Shown: one piece after another, positions 9,343-17,324 of the stretch
How the letters are laid out: every line of letters starts with the position of its first letter
Position numbering within the stretch: position 1 is the first letter of the stretch
NCBI RefSeq assembly: GCF_015550425.1
Contig: NZ_JADNAT010000007.1
Location: 20,857 to 84,856, forward strand
From: Clostridium sp. 1001275B_160808_H3
GTDB lineage: Bacteria; Bacillota; Clostridia; Clostridiales; Clostridiaceae
Length of the DNA stretch: 64,000 bases
Direction of reading: 5' to 3'
Made by a program: the position numbers and the translations under genes
The notes under the pieces: model-generated
What the model saw: only the letters and a program-made list of their open reading frames with translations
What the model was told of the DNA's origin: nothing
Databases searched by the model: none

Positions 9343-9376
9343 AAAGGACCTCACGTTTCGTTAGGTCCTTTATTTG
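9343..9376 (+). terminator. Rho-independent terminator after GH10 gene
   Basis: Stem AAAGGACCT / AGGTCCTTT around an ACG-TTT-CGT apex, followed by a short T-rich run. It is nearly identical to the hairpin at 12622-12664. Confidence 0.85.
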
Positions 9377-9871
9377 CATTAGATAAATGTGAATAAAAGT
9401 ATAAGATTTTAAGCTACTTCATCATTTAATGTCTCTTATTTGTATTAGATATATGTGAATATAAAGAAAATAAATAATAAAGAGGTTGAGGAAGTTAGTC
9501 ATTGATTTACACTAGGTATATATAAATTAATTTATATTTTTGGGGGCATAGGGGTATTGGTCTTGAGGTTAGAAAAATGAAAAACACATATTTATTCAAA
9601 GTATAGAATGTATAATATTAATTTGAATTAAATACAATATATGTTAAAATAAATATAAATAAACTTTATAGTAAAAACAATAATTAAAGTTTAAGGACTA
9701 TATAAAATATGAGTTAAAATAGAAATAAATATATTTAAAATATCAATAAATATCTATTATAACTTATATAATGATACTTAAAGTATAGTAATAATAGAAA
9801 GTAAGAGTTAACAGTAAAATTAGAATGGTATAGGGATTAAAAGAGAATTGAATAAAAATAGAGGTGGGTTT
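9377..9871. other. Intergenic region with short direct repeat
   Basis: No gene is supported. About 37 bases beginning at 9365 (overlapping the terminator's 3' arm) recur imperfectly from 9431, both containing the TTATTTG-ATTAGAT-ATGTGAAT pattern. The rest is AT-rich leader for the nifS-like gene. No promoter could be assigned with confidence. Confidence 0.4.
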
Positions 9872-11023
9872 TTGAAATATGACATAATGGAAAAGAAGAT
9901 GATATATTTAGATCATGCAGCAACAACAGCCATTAAAGATGATGTTCTTAAAGAAATGATACCATATTTAACAAATCAGTATGGAAATCCATCATCTCTT
10001 TATAGTTTTGGGCGTAAAAGTAAAAAAGCAATAGAAAAAGCAAGAGAGCAAGTAGCATCTGCTATAAACGCTAAAAAGAGTGAAATTTATTTTACTAGTG
10101 GAGGCACTGAAGCCAATAATTGGGCAATTAAGGGAGTTGCTCAGTATTATAAAAAAAAGGGGAAACATATAATAATTTCTTCTATAGAGCATCATTCTGT
10201 TATCAACAGCTGTAAACGATTAGAAAAAGAAGAGTTTGAAATAAGCTATCTGCCAGTTGATAAGAATGGAAAAATATTAATTGAAGATTTAAAAAAAGCT
10301 ATAAGAAAAGATACTATTTTAATAAGTATAATGATGGCAAACAATGAAATAGGAACTATAGAACCAATTGCTCAAATAGGGAATATAGCTAGGGAAAATA
10401 GAATAATATTTCATACAGATGCGATACAAGCTGTTGGATGTATTCCTATAGATGTTGAAGATTTAAAAGTTGATTTATTATCAATATCAGCACATAAATT
10501 TTATGGTCCAAAGGGTGTAGGAGCCTTATACATAAGAAAGGGTACGGGCATCGATTCTCTTATGGATGGTGGAGAGCAAGAAAAGGGAAAGCGTGGAAGC
10601 ACAGAAAATGTTGCATCCATTGTTGGTATGGGAAAGGCAATTGAATTAGCAAATAAAAACTTAAATCAATATCAAAAAAAATTATGCAACTTAAGAGATG
10701 AAGCTACAATGCATATTTTAAAAAATATACCAAACACAAGATTGAATGGACATGCTGTTGATAGATTGCCAGGAAATGTTAACATTCTCTTTGAGGGAAT
10801 GGAAGCAGAAACAATGATATTAAAACTAGATAAAATGGGATTTGCAGTATCAAGTGGATCAGCTTGTACCTCAGGGTTACTAGAGCCTTCACATGTACTT
10901 AAAGCAATAGGCTTATCTCATGAAAATGCACAATGTTCACTTAGATTTACCTTTGGAGAAGAAAATAATATAAAAGACGTGGAAGATTTAGTAGAAGCGC
11001 TAAAAGAAATTTGTAGCTCGTAA
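9872..11023 (+). CDS. nifS: NifS/IscS-like cysteine desulfurase
   Basis: PLP-dependent aminotransferase class V enzyme releasing sulfur (or selenium) from cysteine (or selenocysteine). Visible hallmarks are the N-terminal YLDHAATT, the PLP-lysine motif SAHKFYGPKGVG and the catalytic-cysteine loop SSGSACTSG. The length (about 383 residues) is normal. The start is uncertain: TTG 9872 follows GAGGTG by five bases, whereas ATG 9887 is too far from that site. No IscU-like scaffold gene follows. Instead an XdhC-family gene lies downstream, which fits sulfuration or selenation of a molybdenum hydroxylase cofactor. A structured repeat begins exactly at its stop codon. Confidence 0.88.
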   Translation: MKYDIMEKKMIYLDHAATTAIKDDVLKEMIPYLTNQYGNPSSLYSFGRKSKKAIEKAREQVASAINAKKSEIYFTSGGTEANNWAIKGVAQYYKKKGKHIIISSIEHHSVINSCKRLEKEEFEISYLPVDKNGKILIEDLKKAIRKDTILISIMMANNEIGTIEPIAQIGNIARENRIIFHTDAIQAVGCIPIDVEDLKVDLLSISAHKFYGPKGVGALYIRKGTGIDSLMDGGEQEKGKRGSTENVASIVGMGKAIELANKNLNQYQKKLCNLRDEATMHILKNIPNTRLNGHAVDRLPGNVNILFEGMEAETMILKLDKMGFAVSSGSACTSGLLEPSHVLKAIGLSHENAQCSLRFTFGEENNIKDVEDLVEALKEICSS

Positions 11024-11289
11024 ATATAAAGGCTACGATAACTAGATATGTTCCATAAGCTAATAGCTACGTAAAGAAGTACTAGGCTCGGAATAACTAC
11101 AATGCCAAGAGTTTTGGTTAACTCGCTGCGCTCAAACAAACCAACAACACTAAGGCACAGTAGTTATCCCTTCACCAAGTACTTCTAATTACTCGCTATA
11201 TGCTTATTCCACATATTCTATTTATCTTCGCCAACTTATATTATACAACTTTAAACTGTTAAATGAAGAATTAACCTCATTAATGATAT
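11023..11289 (+). repeat. Structured dispersed repeat, copy 1
   Basis: This 267-bp stretch recurs at 51951-52218 with high identity. It folds into a long interrupted hairpin. Outer arms (about 11031-11083 with 11178-11232) pair through TAGATATG/CATATTCTA, ATAAGC/GCTTAT, TAGC/GCTA and AGAAGTACT/AGTACTTCT. An inner arm pairs ATAACTAC (11093-11100) with GTAGTTAT (11160-11167), and the apex is GGTT...AACC. Differences between the two copies are compensatory at three base pairs. It begins at the nifS stop codon. It could be a non-coding RNA, a 3'-UTR element or a MITE-like mobile sequence. Confidence 0.85.
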
Positions 11290-11324
11290 GTATTAAATTT
11301 AGATGATAATTGGAAGTTATTTTA

Positions 11325-11343
11325 AAATCCGCAAGGATTTTTT
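11325..11343 (+). terminator. Small GCAA-loop hairpin with T run
   Basis: AAAATCC-GCAA-GGATTTTTT is a short terminator-like hairpin between the repeat and the xdhC gene. It could end transcripts from nifS or act as an attenuator. Confidence 0.5.
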
Positions 11344-11373
11344 ACTTCACTTTTCACTCTTTCATTATTTCAC

Positions 11374-11392
11374 TATTTTGCGCAACAAAATA
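11374..11392 (+). promoter_or_regulatory. Hairpin abutting the xdhC ribosome binding site
   Basis: TATTTTG-CGCAA-CAAAATA, a perfect 7-bp stem, ends two bases before the AGGGGGAG ribosome binding site. It could influence translation initiation; no ligand-binding structure is recognisable. Confidence 0.4.
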
Positions 11393-11407
11393 CTAGGGGG
11401 AGATTAT

Positions 11408-12514
11408 ATGAGAAATACTTATGGAGAACTTATTAATGAATTGAAAAACAATCATAGTATGGTAATGATGACAAGGCTTTCATTTAAAAGGGGAAAGAAA
11501 ATAGAAAAAACATTATTAGATTTAAATAAAGTGGATTTATTAGATATTAATGAAGAATTAGATATTAATGAAGAATTAGATATTAATGAAGAAATGAAGA
11601 ATTCAATAAATGAAGCAATAGATAAAAAGGTACCAGAGCTTTTGATGCAAAATGATGAAGAGCAAATATTAATAGAGCCTTTTTTTCCAGAGGCAAGATT
11701 AATTATATTTGGAGGGGGAAATATCTCTGAGCATCTGGCTGACTTAGGAGCTAAAATTGGATTTAAGGTAACTGTTGTTGATGATAGATTGTCATATGCA
11801 AATAGAGAAAGATTTCCATTAGCAACAGAAGTAATTTGTGAAAGTTTTGAAAGTGTTTTTGAAAAAGTAAAGGTAAACCAAAATGATTATGTTGCAATTG
11901 TTACAAGAGGGCATAAATATGATAAAGAGTGTCTTAGAGCAGTTTTAAATATAAAGCCAGAATATCTAGGAATGATAGGATCTAAGAGAAGGGTCCAAGG
12001 AATTAAAGATCAGTTTAAAGAAGAAGGATATAGTGCAGAGCTACTTAATAAAATATGTTCTCCTATAGGCTTTAGAATTGGTGGAATTACACCATTAGAA
12101 ATTGCAATATCTATTATTTCTCAGATTATTGCACAAAAAAGGCTTGGTGTATCAGATATGATAGCTTGTGCAAATGCTAAAAAAAGAACAAATTATTCTG
12201 ATATTGATATTAAAGTGTTAGAAAATCTTGCAAAAGAGGATGAAGAAAGAAAAGCCATTGTTACAGTAACATCTACAAAGGGATCTACGCCAAGAGGGGC
12301 AGGAGCTAAAATGATTGTCTGGCAAAGTGGAAAAACACTTGGAAGCATAGGTGGAGGATGTAGTGAAGGTGAGGTAATTCTTGCAGCAAGGGATTTAATA
12401 GAAGATGAAGAAGAAGGAAGCTTTATAACAATGCAAGTTGATATGACAGGGGATGTAGCTGAAGATGAAGGAATGGTTTGTGGTGGAATAATGAATGTAC
12501 TTATAGAAGTGTAA
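11408..12514 (+). CDS. xdhC: XdhC/CoxI-family molybdenum-hydroxylase maturation protein
   Basis: XdhC-type proteins bind molybdenum cofactor and support its sulfuration before insertion into xanthine-dehydrogenase-like enzymes. Here the Rossmann-type domain comes first (IIFGGGNISEHLADLGAKIG, about residues 95-115; GMIGSKRR and GFRIGGITPLEIAISI later), and the XdhC_CoxI domain comes last (TSTKGSTPRGAGAKM, SIGGGCSEG, about 275-368). Classical XdhC has the opposite order. An 18-base repeat encoding DINEEL occurs nearly three times near residues 45-63. Start ATG 11408 follows AGGGGGAG. The NifS-like gene upstream supports a role in cofactor sulfuration. No molybdenum hydroxylase gene is in the window. 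Confidence 0.85.
   Translation: MRNTYGELINELKNNHSMVMMTRLSFKRGKKIEKTLLDLNKVDLLDINEELDINEELDINEEMKNSINEAIDKKVPELLMQNDEEQILIEPFFPEARLIIFGGGNISEHLADLGAKIGFKVTVVDDRLSYANRERFPLATEVICESFESVFEKVKVNQNDYVAIVTRGHKYDKECLRAVLNIKPEYLGMIGSKRRVQGIKDQFKEEGYSAELLNKICSPIGFRIGGITPLEIAISIISQIIAQKRLGVSDMIACANAKKRTNYSDIDIKVLENLAKEDEERKAIVTVTSTKGSTPRGAGAKMIVWQSGKTLGSIGGGCSEGEVILAARDLIEDEEEGSFITMQVDMTGDVAEDEGMVCGGIMNVLIEV
11543..11596 (+). repeat. 18-bp tandem repeat inside xdhC
   Basis: GATATTAATGAAGAATTA is repeated perfectly at 11543 and 11561, with a third, slightly shortened copy from 11579. It encodes DINEEL units, so changes in copy number keep the frame. Confidence 0.95.
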
Positions 12515-12621
12515 GAATGACTCTAGGTATAATTTGTTTGATAATCACACAAAGTTATATATTATCAAAAGTTAAGCAAAAATAAGCAGTTTTATTCTTA
12601 ATTATAAGCATTAAACTTATG

Positions 12622-12664
12622 ATATAACAAAGGACCTAACGTTTCGGTAGGTCCTTTGTTATAT
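12622..12664. terminator. Strong bidirectional terminator
   Basis: A 16-bp stem (ATATAACAAAGGACCT with its complement) around AACGTTTCGGT ends the xdhC transcript. The core 29 bases match the hairpin at 9343-9371 except at two positions. Confidence 0.85.
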
Positions 12665-12726
12665 TAAAAATTCTACAGATTTTTATGTAGGTTCAAAATT
12701 AAACATTGTAGAAGTAACTAGTAGTA

Positions 12727-12767
12727 TTAAAAATACAATAAAAAAGCTATAGTTTTCACTATAGCTT
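12727..12767 (-). terminator. Terminator of the small zinc-ribbon gene
   Basis: On the minus strand, AAGCTATAG and CTATAGCTT form a 9-bp stem followed by a long T-rich run. It lies just after the zinc-ribbon stop codon. Confidence 0.8.
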
Positions 12768-12781
12768 ATAACAATCTAAAA

Positions 12782-12934
12782 TTATCTTCTATTTTGTTCT
12801 TTTCTAGCTCTTCTACAAGAAATACATCTTGTTGGCTCGTTATCGAATCCTTTTTCTTTATAGAATTCTTGTTCTCCTACTGAAAAAATGAATTCGCTTC
12901 CGCAATCTCTGCATGTTATTGTTTTATCTGACAT
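12782..12934 (-). CDS. Small zinc-ribbon protein (50 aa)
   Basis: On the minus strand, an ATG at 12934 with AGGAGGA upstream opens a 50-residue frame starting MSDKTITCRDCGSEF and ending CISCRRARKEQNRR. Two CxxC pairs (C8/C11 and C37/C40) form a zinc ribbon of the kind common as tiny stand-alone proteins in clostridia. Role unknown; nucleic-acid or ribosome association is possible but not shown. It has its own ribosome binding site and terminator, so it is a real gene. A degenerate copy of its last dozen codons lies at 17115-17152. Confidence 0.85.
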   Translation of the reverse strand: MSDKTITCRDCGSEFIFSVGEQEFYKEKGFDNEPTRCISCRRARKEQNRR

Positions 12935-13333
12935 ATATAGTCCTCCTAAAATTAAAGATTCGAATTTGATAATAATCTCTAATTTTGAGAAACTAATTAT
13001 CGAAATGAAACTTTTTTATTTTGTTAGCAACTTGCTACTCATTTATAATAACATAGATACAAATATAATACAAATAGTATTTGTTGGGAAAATTGATTAT
13101 TTTCTGAAAGTTTTAAAATGAGTTTTATACTTATATAAAGTTATAATAAATGTAAAATTGATAATATGAATAAGATCGCTGATATTGATGATGAATAAGA
13201 TTTTATTTATTGTATAGATTTAGTGTGAATTAGGAAGGTATTTAATAATAATTGAAATGACTTTAAATTAAATATAGAAAATAAATGCATATTATGCTAA
13301 AATATTCCTTGGAAATATAAGGAGGATAAATGA
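12935..13333. other. Divergent intergenic region
   Basis: About 400 bases between the minus-strand zinc-ribbon gene and the plus-strand surface-protein gene. It must hold both promoters. It is very AT-rich and I could not single out hexamers with proper spacing. Reading frames here have no ribosome binding site or family resemblance. Confidence 0.4.
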
Positions 13334-16300
13334 ATGGATAAAATTGCTAAAAAATTGTCGATTATGTTAGTAGCATTTATGTTATTGACATATGTACCAG
13401 TTTTACCTGTAAGTGCTATGATGGATTACAGTAAATTTGGTATAGATTATGTAAATACATACAGAAATGATCAAGGGAGAAGGGAATTTTCATTAAATGT
13501 TAGGGAGGAGGCATTAGGACAAAAAATTAAATCAGTTAAGCTATACCTAAAAATTGTTAGAGTAGAATATGATACATATAATAATCAAACAGAGGTAGTT
13601 TTTGATGTTCCTACAATATCATTGAATAAAAATAGCTATGATTCTTTTACGGGAATATTAGAAGAAACAAATATACAAAATTTTGGGACATACAATGTTG
13701 ATAAAATTGAAATAACATTAGAAGATGGAAGTAAAAGAGTATCTTTTAATAATAAATTTTATAAATCATTAAGTGAAAACGATAAAGAAAATGGAGAGTT
13801 AGTTTATTATTATAATCTTGGAGAAGAAACAAATCCAATCAACATAGATGGACAAGCTACTATAGAAAAAGATATTGTAAAATTAGGAGAAGAGCAAAAA
13901 GTAAAATTTTCAATATTAAGTAGTAACAAAGAAGTTTATCCAGACAAAATATATGTTAATTTTACTAATCAAGAAGGTAATAAAAACCAAATTTCTTTAG
14001 CAAATAAAGTAGATGAAAATAATTATGAAGCTACTTTAGTTTTGACAAATAGTTTAGATACCGGAAGTTGGCATGCTAATAAACTTGATATTTCAGATAA
14101 CATTGGAAGAAATTTTTCGTTAAATGTTTATAGTAATTATTTTAAAGTTGTTTCAGAGAATACAGATACTAATCCACCGGTTTTAAAAGCTATAGAATTA
14201 GATAAAAATATTTATGATGGAAGTAGTTATGACAATAATCCTACATTCAAAATAACAGCAACAGATGACTTATCTGGAGTTGACTATATTGATATTAAGT
14301 TAGTAAATACGAAAGATGAAAATATTACTACGGATATAACTGAATGGATATATGATGATGAAATTGAAAATAATACATTTAATATTAGAGTTAACAATAT
14401 AGAAAATGATGGTGAATATGAAGTTAAATATGTATTTATTAGAGATAAAAATAATAATAGTATAAATTATTATAATGAAAAATATTATAGTGAAAATGAA
14501 ATTTATAGTGGGAAGTTATTTAATTTTGATAATATAAATATATCAGCTATAAACTGTAATGGGGATGAGGAAGAACCTAAAATAGAAATATTAGAATTAA
14601 AAAATAATAAAAGTGAAATAGTTAATAATTCGGAGATAGATTTAGTAGTAAAATTTAAGTCTTCCAAAGCTATAAATGAAATAAATGTTATATTTAAAGA
14701 TAAAATGAATAAGGATATTTATTTTTATTCAAGGGATATAGAATTAAAAGATGGAATTTATACTGCTCATATAATATTGCCAGAAGGATATGAAATAAAA
14801 GAGTATATGGCAAATGGAGAATATAAGGCAGATAGGATAAGGTTAGGCTATGAATCTAATAGATATTCTACTTTTATCGATATATATGATATAAGAAATA
14901 ATTATTCAGATTATGCTGACCATAAGGCTGATTTAAGTCCATTGGATTTTGTGTGTACAAATCCTAATGAAGATATAACAGCACCTGAAATTTTAGATAT
15001 TACTATAGATAAGAATATTATTCTTCCAGGAGAGAGCATTTCAGGAACTATTAAAGTAAAGGATGATAAATCAGGTTTTATAGATCAATATGGTAGTACT
15101 AGATATCTAAATATTAACTATTCTAATGGAGATAAAAATATAGAAATAGATAATATTAACTATGATGATGAAAATAAAATATATACTATAGATGTAAAGT
15201 TTCCTGGATTTGTATCAACAGGAGTATATACAATAAGATATATAAGCTTTGGTGACTTAGCAGGTAATGATAGATTCTATGATTGGTATAATGAAGAAGA
15301 TAAAGAAATTCTATCTAAGGGAACTGTTTTAGTTAAAAGAAGCTTAGATGAACTTTTACCACCAGTAATAACTTCTAATATTAATGATAATGGATTAGAT
15401 AGTTTTAAAGCTCCATTTACACCAATTGTTAATAGTGATCATGGAACAGTTACTATGTTATTGAATGGACAAGAATATAATGGAGATGCGATTAATGAAC
15501 CAGGAAGATACACTTTATTTATAACAGCTACAGGAGTAGATGGATCTAAATCTACTAAGAAGGTATCTTTTAAAGTTATAAAAGAAATAAATAATGAAAC
15601 TAAAATTGAAGATATAGTAGAACAAATTATCAAAACAGAATCAAAGGATATAGAGTTTGAAGTAAAAAGTGATGAAAAGCAAATTGATTCACAAATTTTT
15701 GAAGCTATAAAGGGTACTGATAAAACAGTTTCATTTAAGCAAGACGATGGTACAGTATGGACATTTAATGGAAAAGATATTAAGGATGAAAATATAGGGG
15801 ATATTAAAATTTCTGTTTCAAATACTGCAAATGAAGAAGTAGAAGATGATATAAGTGGTTTAGATAATGGAGCAAGAATTATACATTTTGATCATCATGG
15901 AGTTTTACCAGGAAAAGCAACTGTTAAGATAAAAGTGGATAATCCATGGGATTTACAAGGGCGTGATTTAACATTCTATTACTATAATCCAGAAACTAAA
16001 AAGCCAGAAAAAGTACAAGGACCATTATCAGTAGATATGGATGGTTATGTAACTGTAGAAATTGAGCATTGTAGTGATTATTTCTTATCAACAGAAGATA
16101 ATTTAGAAAAAATTGCTAATATGCCTAAGATTACAGTTGATGAGGCGTATATAGTTTTAAAAGAAGGTGAAAGAAAAAAATTACAAGTAACTGTTGATCC
16201 TTCAAATATTAATCCAGAGTTTGTATCATTAGATGAAAGTATTGCAAAAGTAACAGATGACGGAGAAATAATAGCTGTATCAAGAGGAATGGCTACAATA

Positions 16301-17011
16301 AAGATAAAAGCAGGAGAAGCTGAATCTTTTGTTAGAGTATTTGTAGGAATGGAAGAAGATCATAGTGGTCCTATAATAACTGTAGATAAAGATGAGTATG
16401 TGTTATCTGTTAATGAAGAGATGAAAATTAATGCTAAAGTTACACCAAAAGGTACAAAATTATATTACACATCTATGAATGATACAATAGCAACAGTTAA
16501 TACAGATGGTGTTATTAAAGGAATTTCTAAGGGAGAAAGTGAAATTATAATTGATACTGGAGCAACAGTAAAAAGTATTAAAGTAATTGTAAATGAAGCA
16601 AAGGTTATAGAGCCGGAAGAAAAACCTGGTACAAATCCTAGCGATAATGGAGCAACGCCTCCTGTAGAAAAGCCAGATAATAATGATTCAAATGGAGAGA
16701 ATCCAAGCGAAACACCTAGTGATAATAATGGAGAAATAAGTAATCCAGGTGAAAATAACACTAGTATAAATGACCCAAAAGATGATAATGAAGGCAAAGA
16801 TGAAGGTACTAAAGTAGAAGCAAGTCAAGGTAGTGAAAGCGAAGAATTATCATCAAAGGATGATATAATTACTACTCAAGAAGTAGAAAAAATAGAATCT
16901 AGTAAGGAAAATGATTTACCTAAGACTGGTAGCAGAATACCTACTAGTTTAGGAATAATACTTTCAATGATTGCCGTTGTATCAGGAGTATTATTATATA
17001 GAAAGAAATAA
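13334..17011 (+). CDS. Large LPXTG-anchored surface protein with Ig-like domains
   Basis: A 1,225-residue secreted, wall-anchored protein. It has a signal peptide ending near VLPVSA (about residue 28). Several beta-sandwich segments (about 30-700) repeat a TDDLSGVDYIDI / KDDKSGF-like theme with D/N-rich loops. Two Big_2-type Ig domains occupy about 930-1090, then an acidic Pro/Asn linker, LPKTG, a membrane segment and a YRKK tail. No catalytic domain is recognised. It may be an adhesin or S-layer-like protein, or a binding partner of the nearby surface glycosidases. Start ATG 13334 follows AAGGAGG; an overlapping ATG at 13330 is out of frame and stops after three codons. It appears monocistronic. 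Confidence 0.8.
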   Translation: MDKIAKKLSIMLVAFMLLTYVPVLPVSAMMDYSKFGIDYVNTYRNDQGRREFSLNVREEALGQKIKSVKLYLKIVRVEYDTYNNQTEVVFDVPTISLNKNSYDSFTGILEETNIQNFGTYNVDKIEITLEDGSKRVSFNNKFYKSLSENDKENGELVYYYNLGEETNPINIDGQATIEKDIVKLGEEQKVKFSILSSNKEVYPDKIYVNFTNQEGNKNQISLANKVDENNYEATLVLTNSLDTGSWHANKLDISDNIGRNFSLNVYSNYFKVVSENTDTNPPVLKAIELDKNIYDGSSYDNNPTFKITATDDLSGVDYIDIKLVNTKDENITTDITEWIYDDEIENNTFNIRVNNIENDGEYEVKYVFIRDKNNNSINYYNEKYYSENEIYSGKLFNFDNINISAINCNGDEEEPKIEILELKNNKSEIVNNSEIDLVVKFKSSKAINEINVIFKDKMNKDIYFYSRDIELKDGIYTAHIILPEGYEIKEYMANGEYKADRIRLGYESNRYSTFIDIYDIRNNYSDYADHKADLSPLDFVCTNPNEDITAPEILDITIDKNIILPGESISGTIKVKDDKSGFIDQYGSTRYLNINYSNGDKNIEIDNINYDDENKIYTIDVKFPGFVSTGVYTIRYISFGDLAGNDRFYDWYNEEDKEILSKGTVLVKRSLDELLPPVITSNINDNGLDSFKAPFTPIVNSDHGTVTMLLNGQEYNGDAINEPGRYTLFITATGVDGSKSTKKVSFKVIKEINNETKIEDIVEQIIKTESKDIEFEVKSDEKQIDSQIFEAIKGTDKTVSFKQDDGTVWTFNGKDIKDENIGDIKISVSNTANEEVEDDISGLDNGARIIHFDHHGVLPGKATVKIKVDNPWDLQGRDLTFYYYNPETKKPEKVQGPLSVDMDGYVTVEIEHCSDYFLSTEDNLEKIANMPKITVDEAYIVLKEGERKKLQVTVDPSNINPEFVSLDESIAKVTDDGEIIAVSRGMATIKIKAGEAESFVRVFVGMEEDHSGPIITVDKDEYVLSVNEEMKINAKVTPKGTKLYYTSMNDTIATVNTDGVIKGISKGESEIIIDTGATVKSIKVIVNEAKVIEPEEKPGTNPSDNGATPPVEKPDNNDSNGENPSETPSDNNGEISNPGENNTSINDPKDDNEGKDEGTKVEASQGSESEELSSKDDIITTQEVEKIESSKENDLPKTGSRIPTSLGIILSMIAVVSGVLLYRKK

Positions 17012-17063
17012 TCTTTATATAAGTATTATATAAAATCAATAAAATTATTTATTAATATATATG

Positions 17064-17102
17064 TAAGGGATTGTGCCCTAAAAATTTGTGCACAGTCCCT
17101 TA
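17064..17102 (+). terminator. Terminator after Ig-like surface protein
   Basis: TAAGGGATTGTGC and GCACAGTCCCTTA form a 13-bp stem with one G-T pair. The downstream T tract is weak. Confidence 0.65.
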
Positions 17103-17114
17103 TAATATTTGAAA

Positions 17115-17152
17115 TTATCTTTTATTTTGTTCTTTTTTAGCTTTTCTAAAAG
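17115..17152 (-). pseudogene. Remnant of a second zinc-ribbon gene
   Basis: On the minus strand this stretch would encode FRKAKKEQNKR followed by a stop, closely matching the C-terminus (CRRARKEQNRR, stop) of the zinc-ribbon gene at 12782-12934. The rest of that gene is absent; an in-frame stop lies just upstream. The remnant lies beyond the surface-protein gene, as the intact gene lies before it, so the surface-protein gene is bracketed by the two copies. Confidence 0.6.
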
Positions 17153-17171
17153 ATTAATAAAATATTTTTCG

Positions 17172-17200
17172 TTGACAATGAATAAGTTTTCATTTATACT
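17172..17200 (+). promoter_or_regulatory. Promoter of the beta-glucoside locus
   Basis: TTGACA at 17172-17177, a 17-bp spacer and TATACT at 17195-17200 form a near-consensus sigma-A promoter. Transcription would start near 17207, just before the RAT element. Confidence 0.8.
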
Positions 17201-17219
17201 TTAAGTATAGTTTGAATAT

Positions 17220-17306
17220 GGATCGTTACTGACGAATTTTGATCAGGCGTGACCGGGAATAATGATATGCTTAATTTATGTATATCGGTATTTTGGGTCT
17301 TTTTTT
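17220..17306 (+). promoter_or_regulatory. RAT antiterminator 1 with overlapping terminator
   Basis: The sequence from 17220 (GGATCGTTACTGA, then CAGGCGTGACC ending at 17254) is a ribonucleic antiterminator recognised by BglG/LicT proteins, with an apical loop a few bases longer than usual. Its 3' end, GACC, is also the left arm of a terminator closed by GGGTC (17295-17299) and a seven-T run. Binding of the regulator would stabilise RAT and prevent termination, so the downstream regulator gene controls itself. Confidence 0.85.
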
Positions 17307-17324
17307 ATTGTTTTGGAGGTAGTT

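Noticed and set aside
10918..11139. Minus-strand 73-residue reading frame over the nifS end
   Set aside because: It is a shadow of the nifS gene and of the structured repeat; composition is not protein-like.
12888..13121. Plus-strand 77-residue reading frame
   Set aside because: It lies antisense to the zinc-ribbon gene and its promoter, without a ribosome binding site or family resemblance.
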